From Cytophagaceae bacterium (GTDB lineage: Bacteria; Bacteroidota; Bacteroidia; Cytophagales; Cyclobacteriaceae), in contig CP030886.1 of NCBI GenBank assembly GCA_006969745.1, positions 3,693,234 to 3,757,233 of the forward strand: DNA of 64,000 nucleotides, read 5' to 3'. Both the position numbers and the translations under genes were made by a program. Position 1 is the first letter of the stretch. Each line of letters starts with the position of its first letter. The notes under the pieces are model-generated. The model saw nothing but the letters and a program-made list of their open reading frames with translations, did not search any database and was not told the origin of the DNA. Of the stretch, positions 15,550 through 23,974 are shown piece after piece.

Positions 15550-17475
15550 ATGGAAAAACCTTATATTGATTCTAACACAAGTCTGCCGGAGATTACGGTT
15601 AAGGCTGTAGTCCTTGGAGCCTTACTTTCAGTGGTTCTTTCAGCTGCCAATGCTTACTTTGGTCTTTTTGCCGGACTTACAGTTTCGGCGTCTATCCCTG
15701 CTGCAGTAATATCTATGGCCCTTTTGAAAGTTTTCAAGAATTCAAACATACTTGAAAACAACCTGGTACAAACCGCTGCATCAGCCGGAGAATCACTTGC
15801 TGCTGGAGTCATTTTCACCATACCGGCCCTTGTAATCATGGGCTACTGGGATGAATTCAATTACTTCGAAACAGTAACAATTGCCTTATGTGGAGGTGTA
15901 TTGGGAGTGTTATTCACCATTCCGTTAAGGAATGCCCTCATCGTTAAAGAGAAATTGAAATTTCCTGAAGGAGTCGCAACTGCTGAAGTTCTGAAAACTG
16001 GAGAAGAGGGCGGAAAGGCTGTAAAATATTTGGTTTGGGGATCGCTTATTGGGGGCCTCTTCAAGCTAGGTGACTCAGCCTTAAATCTTTGGGAAGGAAC
16101 ATGGCAAAGAGCGACCTTAATTAATGATAAGATCTATGCATACTTTGGACTTAACCTATCACCAGCACTGGTCGCTGTTGGATATATCGTAGGACTCAAT
16201 ATTGCATTTTTAGTTTTCCTTGGAGGAGCAATTAGTTGGTTTATTGCTATACCTGCTTATGTCGCTATCAATGGAGGTCAAGAGGGAGTTGATGCAGTTA
16301 CACTCGGTGGAAATGTTTGGAATTCTCAGATCAGATACCTTGGTGTAGGAGCTATGGTTGTTGGTGGTCTTTGGGCTCTGATTAGCCTGGCGGGATCGTT
16401 AGGAACCGCTTTTAAAGCTGGGGTTGACGCTTTCAAAAAAGGTGGAACTTCCATGAAGGATCAAATCAGGACCGAAATGGATACCCCAATGTCATGGGTG
16501 CTCATTGGGATTGGTGTTTTGATCGTACCGATTTTCTTTATTTATCAATCTGCAATAACTGATATTGGACTTACAGCTACCATGACTATCATAATGGTAA
16601 TCGCGGGTTTCCTGTTTTCAGCAGTTGCAGGCTATATGGCAGGACTTGTTGGTAGCTCGAACAATCCTATTTCAGGTGTGACAATTGCAACAATCCTTTC
16701 AGCTTCTCTTCTGCTTCTTACCCTGATGGGAACAGGCAATGAACTGGCTGGTGCCGCAGCTGCTATTCTAATTGGTGCTGTAGTATGTTGTGCTGCTGCA
16801 ATTGCCGGGGATAATATGCAAGACTTAAAGGCCGGACATATACTTGGGGCTACACCTTTCAAACAACAAATCATGCAGATGGTGGGAGTAATTGCAGGAG
16901 CACTGGCAATTCCATTAGTACTGAATTCTTTACTAATAGCATACGGTATGGGCGCGCCTACTGAGGCTAATCCAGAATCTCTTACTGCACCTCAGGCAAC
17001 ATTGATGCAAAGTGTGGCACAAGGCATTTTTGGTGGAGGTCTACCATGGAACATGGTTTATATAGGAGGAGCGATTGGTATTATCATCATTCTTATTGAT
17101 CAATATTTGAAATCAAAAGGATCTGAGTTTAGAATGCCGGTACTGGCGGTAGCTGTAGGACTTTACCTTCCATTCGAGCTTGATTCATCCATATTTGTAG
17201 GTGGGTTGCTAGCGCACTTTTTGAGCAAGGCGACTAAAAACAGCAAAGGCAAGGAAAAGGCAGGAAATGCCGGACTTCTGCTTGCTTCTGGTTTGATTAC
17301 TGGTGAAGCGCTGATGGGAATAGGTATAGCCATCGCAATTGCCGGATTTGGATTTGAACAGCTTGCCGGATATGATATGGAGATGCTTTACGAGAATCTT
17401 GGGCTTCTAATTCTCATTGGAGTCTTATTATTTGTTTACAAATCTGTGATTAAAGTATCTAAGGAAGAAGATTAA
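15550..17475 (+). CDS. OPT family oligopeptide transporter
   Basis: Polytopic inner-membrane transporter of 641 residues with about 14-16 hydrophobic spans. The family patch NAYFGLFAGLTVSASIPAAVISMALLK lies near the N-terminus (about residues 35-61). Other landmarks are KFPEGVATAEVLKTG (about 137), AGYMAGLVGSSNNPISGVT (about 365) and GDNMQDLKAGHILGATP (about 420). OPT proteins import peptides or metal chelates by proton coupling; the substrate here is unknown. It is a single-gene unit with its own terminator. Confidence 0.95.
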   Translation: MEKPYIDSNTSLPEITVKAVVLGALLSVVLSAANAYFGLFAGLTVSASIPAAVISMALLKVFKNSNILENNLVQTAASAGESLAAGVIFTIPALVIMGYWDEFNYFETVTIALCGGVLGVLFTIPLRNALIVKEKLKFPEGVATAEVLKTGEEGGKAVKYLVWGSLIGGLFKLGDSALNLWEGTWQRATLINDKIYAYFGLNLSPALVAVGYIVGLNIAFLVFLGGAISWFIAIPAYVAINGGQEGVDAVTLGGNVWNSQIRYLGVGAMVVGGLWALISLAGSLGTAFKAGVDAFKKGGTSMKDQIRTEMDTPMSWVLIGIGVLIVPIFFIYQSAITDIGLTATMTIIMVIAGFLFSAVAGYMAGLVGSSNNPISGVTIATILSASLLLLTLMGTGNELAGAAAAILIGAVVCCAAAIAGDNMQDLKAGHILGATPFKQQIMQMVGVIAGALAIPLVLNSLLIAYGMGAPTEANPESLTAPQATLMQSVAQGIFGGGLPWNMVYIGGAIGIIIILIDQYLKSKGSEFRMPVLAVAVGLYLPFELDSSIFVGGLLAHFLSKATKNSKGKEKAGNAGLLLASGLITGEALMGIGIAIAIAGFGFEQLAGYDMEMLYENLGLLILIGVLLFVYKSVIKVSKEED

Positions 17476-17503
17476 GTCTGTTCGGAAATGGACGTAAAAT
17501 GTG

Positions 17504-17548
17504 TACACCTGAATCCACTTTTCAATATGGTTTCAGGTGTATTTTTTT
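17504..17548 (+). terminator. Intrinsic terminator after the OPT gene
   Basis: Stem TACACCTGAA / TTCAGGTGTA with an 18-base loop, followed by a run of seven T. Confidence 0.8.
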
Positions 17549-17615
17549 GTAAATCAGCCAGTTAGGTACTCTGGCATGGTTTTGATTTTATTAATAGACA
17601 GAAAACCCAAAACCC

Positions 17616-20045
17616 ATGCTTAAGAATTATTTTAAAACTGCCATTCGGAACCTGACCAGAAATAAGGTTTACAGTATCCTCAACGTTTTAGGTCTTGCAT
17701 TAGGAATCGGATGTGCGCTGGTTATTTACAAGGTAATTGCCTTTGAAAATAGCTTCGATAAGCACCAGGAAAATTATGACAACATATACCGCGTGGTTAC
17801 ACACGGTATCCGAGCTGGGGAAATAAGCAAAGGTGCAGGCACACCTCATCCGGTCGGTCCTGCGTTGCAAGAAGATTATCCTGATGTAGGAAAAGTAGTT
17901 AGGACCAGTTATGAGTGGGGGAATCAGGTCAATGTAAAAGAGGGTAACGACATCAAGAAATTTTTACTGGATGATGGAATATCATATGTAGACAACACTT
18001 TTTTTGAGGTTTTTACTGTTGAATTTCTTGCAGGTGATAAAACAACTGCATTGACAGAACCAAACACTGCCGTTATTGCAGCATCAGAATGTCGGAAATT
18101 ATTCGGATTGGAAAAGGGAAAGGAAGCGGAAGCAATGGGTAAAACCATCAATTTGGCTAATCTGCAGGATTTCAAAATAGTAGGAGTAATTTCTGATCCA
18201 CATGAAGCAACCAACTTCCCATTTACTATTTTGTTAGAATATGATGCTCAAGAAGCTGGCAATCCTTATTACGGAGAAGGCAAAAGATGGAATTCTACAA
18301 GCTCCAGCACCAATACTTATATTCTTGTGGATGATGGATTTAATAAGGGAGCATTTGAAAACAAGCTGATCGATTTTGTTGAGAAACATTATGAAGAAGG
18401 TGCATCCGAGAGACGGAGGTTTGTGACCCAACCATTGGCCGATATTCATTTTAGCGATGAATATGGCAATTATATTTATTCTACTTCTCCGGCTTTAATA
18501 AAGGCATTAACTGTCATAGCCATTTTTTTGGTACTCACTGCATGTATCAATTTTATCAACCTGGCTACTGCGCAGGCAGCAAATCGCTCCAAAGAAATTG
18601 GAATCAGGAAAGCGATTGGGGGATATTCCGGTCAATTGGTCATTCAATTTTTCACAGAGATAACGCTTATTACGCTTTTCTCATTGTTTTGCTCTTTGGC
18701 CATTGCCGAGTTTCTATTTGTTCAGCTGGAAGATGTAATTGGTACACGTCTGACGCTGGATTTATTTGCAGGATTCGAAACAGTGGGTTTCTTGTTTGTC
18801 CTATTAATATTGGTAAGCTTTCTATCTGGCTTTTACCCTTCCGTATTGCTCAGCGGAATGAATACAGTCAAAGCATTGAAGAGCAAGATTACTGCAAAGG
18901 ACCATTCCGGTGGGCTAAACTTGAGAAAGACATTGGTTATCGCTCAGTTTACGATCTCACAATTTTTGATTATTGGAACAGTGATAATCACTGCCCAGAT
19001 GAAGTATTTCATGGAGAAGGATCTCGGCTTTGAAAAAGAAGCAATAATTAAAAGTTATCTACCGGAAAGAGACGAGGTAAAGAACGCCCGTCTAAAGGCA
19101 ATGATGTTGGAGAATCCGTCAATTGAAAACATTACATTTTCTCTCAGCTCACCAACAGGCAATTCAAACTCACATTCAAACTTTAACTATCCACCACTTG
19201 ACATAGAAGAAGATTTTAATGCAAGCTACAAACCGGCAGATGAAGAATATGTAAATCTTTATGGGCTTGAGATTTTAGCTGGTAGAAACATACGCAAAAA
19301 CGACAGTGTAAACTACGTGGTAGTCAATCAGCAAATAGCCGATCTGATGGGTTTCAAGGATGACTACTCAGGTGCAATAGGCGAGCGTCTGACCTCTGGC
19401 TGGCTAAGAAATGATCTCAAAATCATCGGTGTAATGAAGGATTTTCATTCACGAGACTTGAGCGAAGGGTTTCAATATGTGATGCTTTTGAGAGATCCAG
19501 ACGTCTACTATGAGGTAGCCTTTAAGACTAAGGATGGAGCTAATATCAAAACGGCTATTACACATTTTGAAGATACGTGGGAGAAAGTATACCCTGAATT
19601 TGTGATGAACTGGGAGTTTTATGACGAAGAACTTGCAAATAATTATGAACAGGAGCAAAGCGTAGCAACACTAATGAGCACTTTTTCTGCTGTATCAATA
19701 ATTATTGGTTGCTTGGGGTTATACGGCCTAATCGCATTTATCTCGGCAAACAGAACCAAAGAAGTTGGGATAAGAAAAGTACTGGGTGCATCTATAATGA
19801 GTATAATAGCCAAGTTTACCAAAGAAGTCTTCGTGCTGGTAATCATAGCATTTTTTATAGCCGCTCCTGTAGCATATTACATTTTGGATCAGTGGTTAAA
19901 TGATTACGAGTTTAGAATTGATATTGGTGTTGGTTTCTTCTTAGTCGCTTTTATAGTTACCCTGCTGATAGCAGCAATCACAGTTAGTCATCGCACAATA
20001 AGCACAGCCTTAATTAACCCGGCCACTACACTCAAAGATGAATGA
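17616..20045 (+). CDS. ABC transporter permease, FtsX/MacB type
   Basis: Inner-membrane protein of 809 residues with duplicated MacB_PCD and FtsX units: first span at about 20-40, periplasmic core domain to about 285, three spans to about 430, then a second core and the final spans to 800. Both FtsX halves carry the family motif, KEIGIRKAIGGYSGQL and KEVGIRKVLGASI. The N-terminus (MLKNYFKTAIRNLTRNKVYS) is the standard start in Bacteroidota. No ATPase gene is next to it, so it must use a shared or distant one. Likely a mechanotransmission or exporter complex, not an importer. Confidence 0.93.
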   Translation: MLKNYFKTAIRNLTRNKVYSILNVLGLALGIGCALVIYKVIAFENSFDKHQENYDNIYRVVTHGIRAGEISKGAGTPHPVGPALQEDYPDVGKVVRTSYEWGNQVNVKEGNDIKKFLLDDGISYVDNTFFEVFTVEFLAGDKTTALTEPNTAVIAASECRKLFGLEKGKEAEAMGKTINLANLQDFKIVGVISDPHEATNFPFTILLEYDAQEAGNPYYGEGKRWNSTSSSTNTYILVDDGFNKGAFENKLIDFVEKHYEEGASERRRFVTQPLADIHFSDEYGNYIYSTSPALIKALTVIAIFLVLTACINFINLATAQAANRSKEIGIRKAIGGYSGQLVIQFFTEITLITLFSLFCSLAIAEFLFVQLEDVIGTRLTLDLFAGFETVGFLFVLLILVSFLSGFYPSVLLSGMNTVKALKSKITAKDHSGGLNLRKTLVIAQFTISQFLIIGTVIITAQMKYFMEKDLGFEKEAIIKSYLPERDEVKNARLKAMMLENPSIENITFSLSSPTGNSNSHSNFNYPPLDIEEDFNASYKPADEEYVNLYGLEILAGRNIRKNDSVNYVVVNQQIADLMGFKDDYSGAIGERLTSGWLRNDLKIIGVMKDFHSRDLSEGFQYVMLLRDPDVYYEVAFKTKDGANIKTAITHFEDTWEKVYPEFVMNWEFYDEELANNYEQEQSVATLMSTFSAVSIIIGCLGLYGLIAFISANRTKEVGIRKVLGASIMSIIAKFTKEVFVLVIIAFFIAAPVAYYILDQWLNDYEFRIDIGVGFFLVAFIVTLLIAAITVSHRTISTALINPATTLKDE

Positions 20046-20058
20046 TTCATATTTAAAT

Positions 20059-20098
20059 GGTAGGTCTCATGAAAGAAATTTTAGAGACTTACCCTTTA
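20059..20098 (+). terminator. Likely terminator after the permease gene
   Basis: Imperfect stem GGTAGGTCTCA / AGAGACTTACC around an AT-rich loop, followed by a short T-containing stretch. Weaker than its neighbours because the T-run is short. Confidence 0.5.
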
Positions 20099-20133
20099 TA
20101 AAAAATGGAGTCTAAGTCCAGCTAAACTTTCCA

Positions 20134-20141
20134 TATATTTG
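20134..20141 (+). promoter_or_regulatory. -7 promoter element for the NSS transporter operon
   Basis: TATATTTG, an exact match to TAnnTTTG, 29 bases before the ATG at 20171. No clear -33 TTTG was found. Confidence 0.55.
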
Positions 20142-20170
20142 ACGGATTCGCATGAAGCAAATAGTCATAT

Positions 20171-21655
20171 ATGAGTAAAGAACAGTTTAGTAATAGATGG
20201 GGAATAGTGCTGGCGGCATTGGGAATGGCAATAGGAGCCGGAAATCTCTGGCGTTTTCCTAGATTGGCAGGTCAATATGGAGGGTCGTTCATCCTGTTGT
20301 GGATCTTATTTCTCTTTATCTGGTCTATTCCATTATTGCTTTCAGAATTTGCCATAGGCAAAAAGTTCAAAAAAGGAGTAATAGGGAGCTTTGCATTATT
20401 TGCCGGTAAGAAATATGCATGGATGGGCTTCTTTATTACCGTTTGTACTTTAGGTATTGCTTTTTATTATTCAATTGTCACTGCATGGTCTTTCAGGTAT
20501 TTAACCTTCTCCCTGAATAACATTTTTAAGGAAGCTACACTGCTTGAAACTCTACAATCTGACCCGGACTATCTATCGAATTTTTGGAACGGAATATCTA
20601 ATGGAGACTGGGTGACCGTAGTGGTTTATATATGCGTTATTTTTCTTGCTGCCTTTATCTTGATCAGGGGGGTAAAAAATGGTTTAGAAAAAGCTAATAA
20701 ACTCCTCATCCCAAGTCTTTTTGTACTACTCTTAGTAATTGTGATTGTTTCATTAAATATGGAAGGAGGGGTTCGAGGGCTGGAATACATGTTTGCAGTT
20801 GACTGGTCGCTATTTAGCAATTCTACCATTTGGATTGAAGCACTCTCTCAATCTGCGTGGAGTACAGGGGCAGGCTGGGGATTGATGATGACTCTATCTG
20901 CTTTTTCAAGAGACAATGAAGATGTAACGTTAAATACCTTCATTGGAGCATTTGGAAACAACACAGCATCATTGCTGTCAGGTATGGCAATATTGCCGGC
21001 AGTTTTTGCTCTGGCTGCATCAGACGCTGAAGCTATATCTTATTTACAATCTGGTAATCAAGCACTTACCTTCACGATTATTCCAATGCTTTTTGCCAAT
21101 GTACCTGGAGGAGACTACCTCTCTGTTCTATTTTTTCTTGCACTTTTTGTGGCTGCATTTAGCTCACTTCTGCCGATGGTAGAGCTATTTATGCAAAATG
21201 TGGCCGACTTAAATATTTCCAAGAAAAAAACGCTGTTCTTCGTTATTGTTTGCTTCATTGTTTTTGGATTTCCTTCGGCCTGGTCTTTAGACTTTTTCTC
21301 AAACCAAGATTGGGTATGGGGAGTCGGCTTGATTGTTACCGGCCTATTCATTTTGATAGGAGTTGCTATGAACAATCCAGTCAAATTCAAAGAATCAACA
21401 ATTGATGTTGGATCAGATATGGTCTTACCATCCGTATTTTTCAGATTTGCCATTTTTGCCAACATAGCAATAGGCTTCTTCTTAATTTATTGGTGGCTTT
21501 CGCAAGATTACAGCTCTACCTGGTTCAATGATAAGGGGCAATGGGATCTTTTCGGGACCTACAGCAATGCATCAACCATTACACAGTGGAGCATTGTTAT
21601 TATCGTTGGGATACTATTAAATAGATTTTTGTATAACAAATTTGTAAAGGAATGA
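20171..21655 (+). CDS. Sodium-dependent transporter, NSS (SNF/LeuT) family
   Basis: Sodium symporter of 494 residues with about 11-12 membrane spans. Span 1 has the family motif AIGAGNLWRFPRLAGQYGG (about residues 20-38), the unwound region that binds sodium and substrate in LeuT. Span 6 carries LSQSAWSTGAGWG and SAFSR. Bacterial relatives move amino acids such as alanine, methionine or tryptophan. The stop overlaps the start of a 37-residue MetS-like subunit gene (ATGA at 21652-21655), as in methionine/alanine importers, which makes a neutral amino acid a likely substrate. Confidence 0.93.
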   Translation: MSKEQFSNRWGIVLAALGMAIGAGNLWRFPRLAGQYGGSFILLWILFLFIWSIPLLLSEFAIGKKFKKGVIGSFALFAGKKYAWMGFFITVCTLGIAFYYSIVTAWSFRYLTFSLNNIFKEATLLETLQSDPDYLSNFWNGISNGDWVTVVVYICVIFLAAFILIRGVKNGLEKANKLLIPSLFVLLLVIVIVSLNMEGGVRGLEYMFAVDWSLFSNSTIWIEALSQSAWSTGAGWGLMMTLSAFSRDNEDVTLNTFIGAFGNNTASLLSGMAILPAVFALAASDAEAISYLQSGNQALTFTIIPMLFANVPGGDYLSVLFFLALFVAAFSSLLPMVELFMQNVADLNISKKKTLFFVIVCFIVFGFPSAWSLDFFSNQDWVWGVGLIVTGLFILIGVAMNNPVKFKESTIDVGSDMVLPSVFFRFAIFANIAIGFFLIYWWLSQDYSSTWFNDKGQWDLFGTYSNASTITQWSIVIIVGILLNRFLYNKFVKE

Positions 21656-21765
21656 GCACAGGAGCTATTTTCAGTATGATCGTCATACTCACTATTGTGG
21701 TGGGAGGCTTTATTTATTTTTTAACGAAAGCAATTAAAAAGGAAAAAGAAGGTGCAAATAACTAA
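21652..21765 (+). CDS. MetS-type small subunit of the NSS transporter (37 residues)
   Basis: Tiny single-span protein starting MSTGAIFSMIVILTIVV and ending KKEKEGANN: a short polar N-terminus, one hydrophobic helix with a GG pair, and a basic-acidic tail. The ATG overlaps the stop of the NSS transporter gene by 4 bp, so translation is coupled. This fits the methionine and alanine importer small subunit family (MetS of MetPS in Corynebacterium), which is needed for transport by its NSS partner. The call rests on position, size and topology. Confidence 0.8.
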   Translation: MSTGAIFSMIVILTIVVGGFIYFLTKAIKKEKEGANN

Positions 21766-21773
21766 TTGCTGAG

Positions 21774-21806
21774 TTTGTCTTCAAGATGTAAGCCTTGACA
21801 TATTTG
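21774..21806 (+). promoter_or_regulatory. Candidate promoter for the pyrophosphohydrolase gene
   Basis: TTTG (21774-21777), a 21-base spacer and CATATTTG (21799-21806), one mismatch from TAnnTTTG. The ATG at 21843 is 36 bases further on. Confidence 0.45.
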
Positions 21807-21842
21807 CATATGCTTATTTTCAATTCACATATTATATAACAA

Positions 21843-22313
21843 ATGGATAAAATTGACCCGCTTAATCAAGTTGCAGAATTTCACAAAACATTTAGACATC
21901 CGATTCTTGACGTACCACAAATTCCTAGTGAAGACAGGTGTAAACTGAGAGTGTCTTTGATAGCGGAGGAGCTAAAGGAGCTTCAAGAAGCAATTGAGGA
22001 TAAGGACATAGTTGAAATTGCTGACGCATTGTGCGACATTCAATACGTTTTGTCAGGAGCAATACTTGAATTTGGAATGGGTGATAAGTTTAAAGAGCTC
22101 TTCGATGAAGTGCAACGATCCAATATGAGCAAAGCTTGTAATACTGAGCAGGAAGCTAAGGATACTGTAAAACATTACAAAGAAAACAAAGCCACCGATG
22201 CTTATTACGAACAGCGTGATGGTAAATGGCTGGTTTACAGAAAAGGAGACAACAAGACGTTGAAGTCGATCAATTATTCTCCAGCAGATTTAAAGACCAT
22301 TTTGAATCAATAA
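21843..22313 (+). CDS. MazG-like nucleoside triphosphate pyrophosphohydrolase
   Basis: All-alpha NTP pyrophosphohydrolase of 156 residues (PRA-PH/MazG superfamily). The metal-binding pattern is visible as ELKELQEAIEDKDIVEIADALCDIQYVLSG (about residues 41-70), which holds the paired acidic EExxE and ExxD motifs. The C-terminal half (DGKWLVYRKGDNKTLKSINYSPADL) is typical of relatives annotated as phosphoribosyl-ATP pyrophosphohydrolase-like. It probably hydrolyses non-canonical nucleotides. It is not expected to be the histidine-pathway HisE, because no his genes are near. Confidence 0.85.
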   Translation: MDKIDPLNQVAEFHKTFRHPILDVPQIPSEDRCKLRVSLIAEELKELQEAIEDKDIVEIADALCDIQYVLSGAILEFGMGDKFKELFDEVQRSNMSKACNTEQEAKDTVKHYKENKATDAYYEQRDGKWLVYRKGDNKTLKSINYSPADLKTILNQ

Positions 22314-22326
22314 GGATAAATTAGGT

Positions 22327-22944
22327 GTGTGTTGTTTTAAGGACATAATGCGATATACACTTTTAGCTTACTTTTTAGCTTGCAGCTTAATAGTAAGTGC
22401 ACAAACCACTAAAATCTTATTTGTAGGCAACAGTCTTACCTACACAAATGATCTTCCTTCGCTAGTAGAGCAAGAAGCTAAGAGCAGAGGAGTGAAGGTA
22501 AGAACACTGACATTGGCGTATCCCAATTATGCAATAATCGATCACTGGAATGATGGAGAGGTCCAGAAATATATAAAGAGTGAAAAGTACGATTATGTCA
22601 TTGTACAACAAGGCCCTTCATCGCAAAATGAAGGTAGACGAATGTTGATCGAGGATGGTGGAAAGCTTTCAAAGCTTTGTGATCAGAGTGGAGCAAAGCT
22701 GGTCTATTTCATGGTTTGGCCTTCTCAATCTTACTATAATACTTTCGATGGCGTAATAAAAAATCATCAGGATGCTGCTAAAGAAAATAACGCAATCCTA
22801 TGTCCGGTAGGAGTGGCGTGGAAAGCCTACTTAGAAAGCACAAAAGATTATTCACTATATGGATCGGATGGATTCCATCCATCACCTAAAGGAAGCAGAT
22901 TAGCTGCCGAGGTAATTGTAGATACCCTATTTCAAAATGAATAA
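22327..22944 (+). CDS. Secreted SGNH/GDSL-type hydrolase (DUF4886-like)
   Basis: Exported hydrolase of 205 residues. The in-frame ATG at 22348 (MRYTLLAYFLACSLIVSAQ) gives a cleaner signal peptide than the first ATG, so the mature start is probably after SAQ. Block I is LFVGNSLTYTNDLP, with the Ser nucleophile in GNS. Block V is YGSDGFHPSPKGSRLAA, with the catalytic Asp and His. Members de-esterify carbohydrates or lipids; the substrate is unknown. It overlaps the next gene by 8 bp. Confidence 0.88.
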   Translation: MCCFKDIMRYTLLAYFLACSLIVSAQTTKILFVGNSLTYTNDLPSLVEQEAKSRGVKVRTLTLAYPNYAIIDHWNDGEVQKYIKSEKYDYVIVQQGPSSQNEGRRMLIEDGGKLSKLCDQSGAKLVYFMVWPSQSYYNTFDGVIKNHQDAAKENNAILCPVGVAWKAYLESTKDYSLYGSDGFHPSPKGSRLAAEVIVDTLFQNE

Positions 22945-23332
22945 ACTAAAATCGTATGCTGATGTTCCGATCAGGCTGGCAGTAGGATTCCACTTGATAT
23001 ATGGCACTCAGGATAATGTTTTTTCCTGGGATCGAATGCTTGAGTTTAGGGATTTTTTAGAAGCCTTTGGTGCTCCTTTTCCACTTATTTCTGCCGTGGT
23101 TTCAGTATATGCTCAGTTCATATGCGGCATACTCTTCATTCTTGGCTGGAAGGTGCGATATGCCGGCGCAGTTATGACTTTCAATTTTATTGTAGCAATT
23201 CTGCTTGTGCATCTAAGCGATCCTTATCCAAATATTTATCCTGCTATTTCTATGCTGGCCGGAGCTATTTTCATGATGCTAAATGGATCTGGATTGATAA
23301 GTTTGGATCATTGGTTGCAACAAAAAAGGTGA
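22937..23332 (+). CDS. DoxX family membrane protein
   Basis: Small inner-membrane protein of 131 residues with four hydrophobic spans. Family landmarks are PIRLAVGFHLIYG at the start (about 11-23), FPLISAVVSVYAQFICGILFILGWKVR in the middle and a terminal span ending GSGLISLDHWL. DoxX relatives associate with redox enzymes or act in oxidative stress. It overlaps the upstream hydrolase gene by 8 bp, so the two are cotranslated, but I see no biochemical link between them. Confidence 0.85.
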   Translation: MNKLKSYADVPIRLAVGFHLIYGTQDNVFSWDRMLEFRDFLEAFGAPFPLISAVVSVYAQFICGILFILGWKVRYAGAVMTFNFIVAILLVHLSDPYPNIYPAISMLAGAIFMMLNGSGLISLDHWLQQKR

Positions 23333-23348
23333 CCTTTTGAGTCACCTT
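23327..23348 (-). terminator. Terminator for the minus-strand lipocalin-like gene
   Basis: Stem AAGGTGAC / GTCACCTT around a 6-base loop; on the minus strand it runs into a T-tract. It overlaps the DoxX stop codon. Confidence 0.65.
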
Positions 23349-23377
23349 TGGTAGAAGAATAGTAGTTGATATAGTCT

Positions 23378-23842
23378 TTAATCTACTTTAGTCATATAAA
23401 CTGATCGATTTTTTTCATGCTCATCGCTGACCAAAATTCCATCAATTAATTTCCATTCATCGTCATCCGTGCTAATGCTAAAGTCATCATTATCTTCATC
23501 AATATCTTCAATGACAAGGTAGCCACGCTTATTGATGTACCAAGATCCTGTTTCAGTCTCGGTCTCATCATACGCATTCACAGTGATTTTCACGTCGTTA
23601 TTTCTTTTAAATTCAAAGTATATTTCTATGTCTTCCATTATACCACCAACAAATCCTGAAACAGCTTTTATAAACACTTCTTCAAGCATGGTGTCAGCTT
23701 CTTCAGCCTCTTCTTCCATTTCTTCTTCTATGTCAATCACAAGTTTCCATGTGCCTATGATATCTTTTTCCTGCACCTTTTGAGCCTGAACTACTGTAGT
23801 TAAGCAAAGTGCTATGGCGAATAATGCAATTGTCCTTTTCAT
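23378..23842 (-). CDS. Secreted lipocalin-like protein
   Basis: Exported protein of 154 residues. A signal peptide ends at about VQAQ (residue 20). The start of the mature part, DIIGTWKLV, is the G-x-W strand typical of lipocalin-like Bacteroidota proteins. A highly acidic insert (EEEMEEEAEEAD, about 39-50) follows, then strands such as YFEFKRNNDVKI, GSWYINKRGYLVI and DEWKLIDGILVS. It probably binds a small hydrophobic ligand or acts as a structural envelope protein. Nothing in its neighbours suggests a pathway. Confidence 0.65.
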   Translation of the reverse strand: MKRTIALFAIALCLTTVVQAQKVQEKDIIGTWKLVIDIEEEMEEEAEEADTMLEEVFIKAVSGFVGGIMEDIEIYFEFKRNNDVKITVNAYDETETETGSWYINKRGYLVIEDIDEDNDDFSISTDDDEWKLIDGILVSDEHEKNRSVYMTKVD

Positions 23843-23944
23843 CTTAGTTATGTTGTATATTGTTATGCAAGGTACTGTATATACTAGAATTCCATCTATA
23901 AGGTTTCATTTGTTTTAAAATATCGTTCACTGCCCACTATTTTA

Positions 23945-23952
23945 TACCTTTG
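23945..23952 (+). promoter_or_regulatory. -7 promoter element for ffh
   Basis: TACCTTTG, an exact match to TAnnTTTG, 22 bases before the ffh start. A clear -33 element is not seen. Confidence 0.55.
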
Positions 23953-23974
23953 CAGCTAGATTTTTAATGAGATT

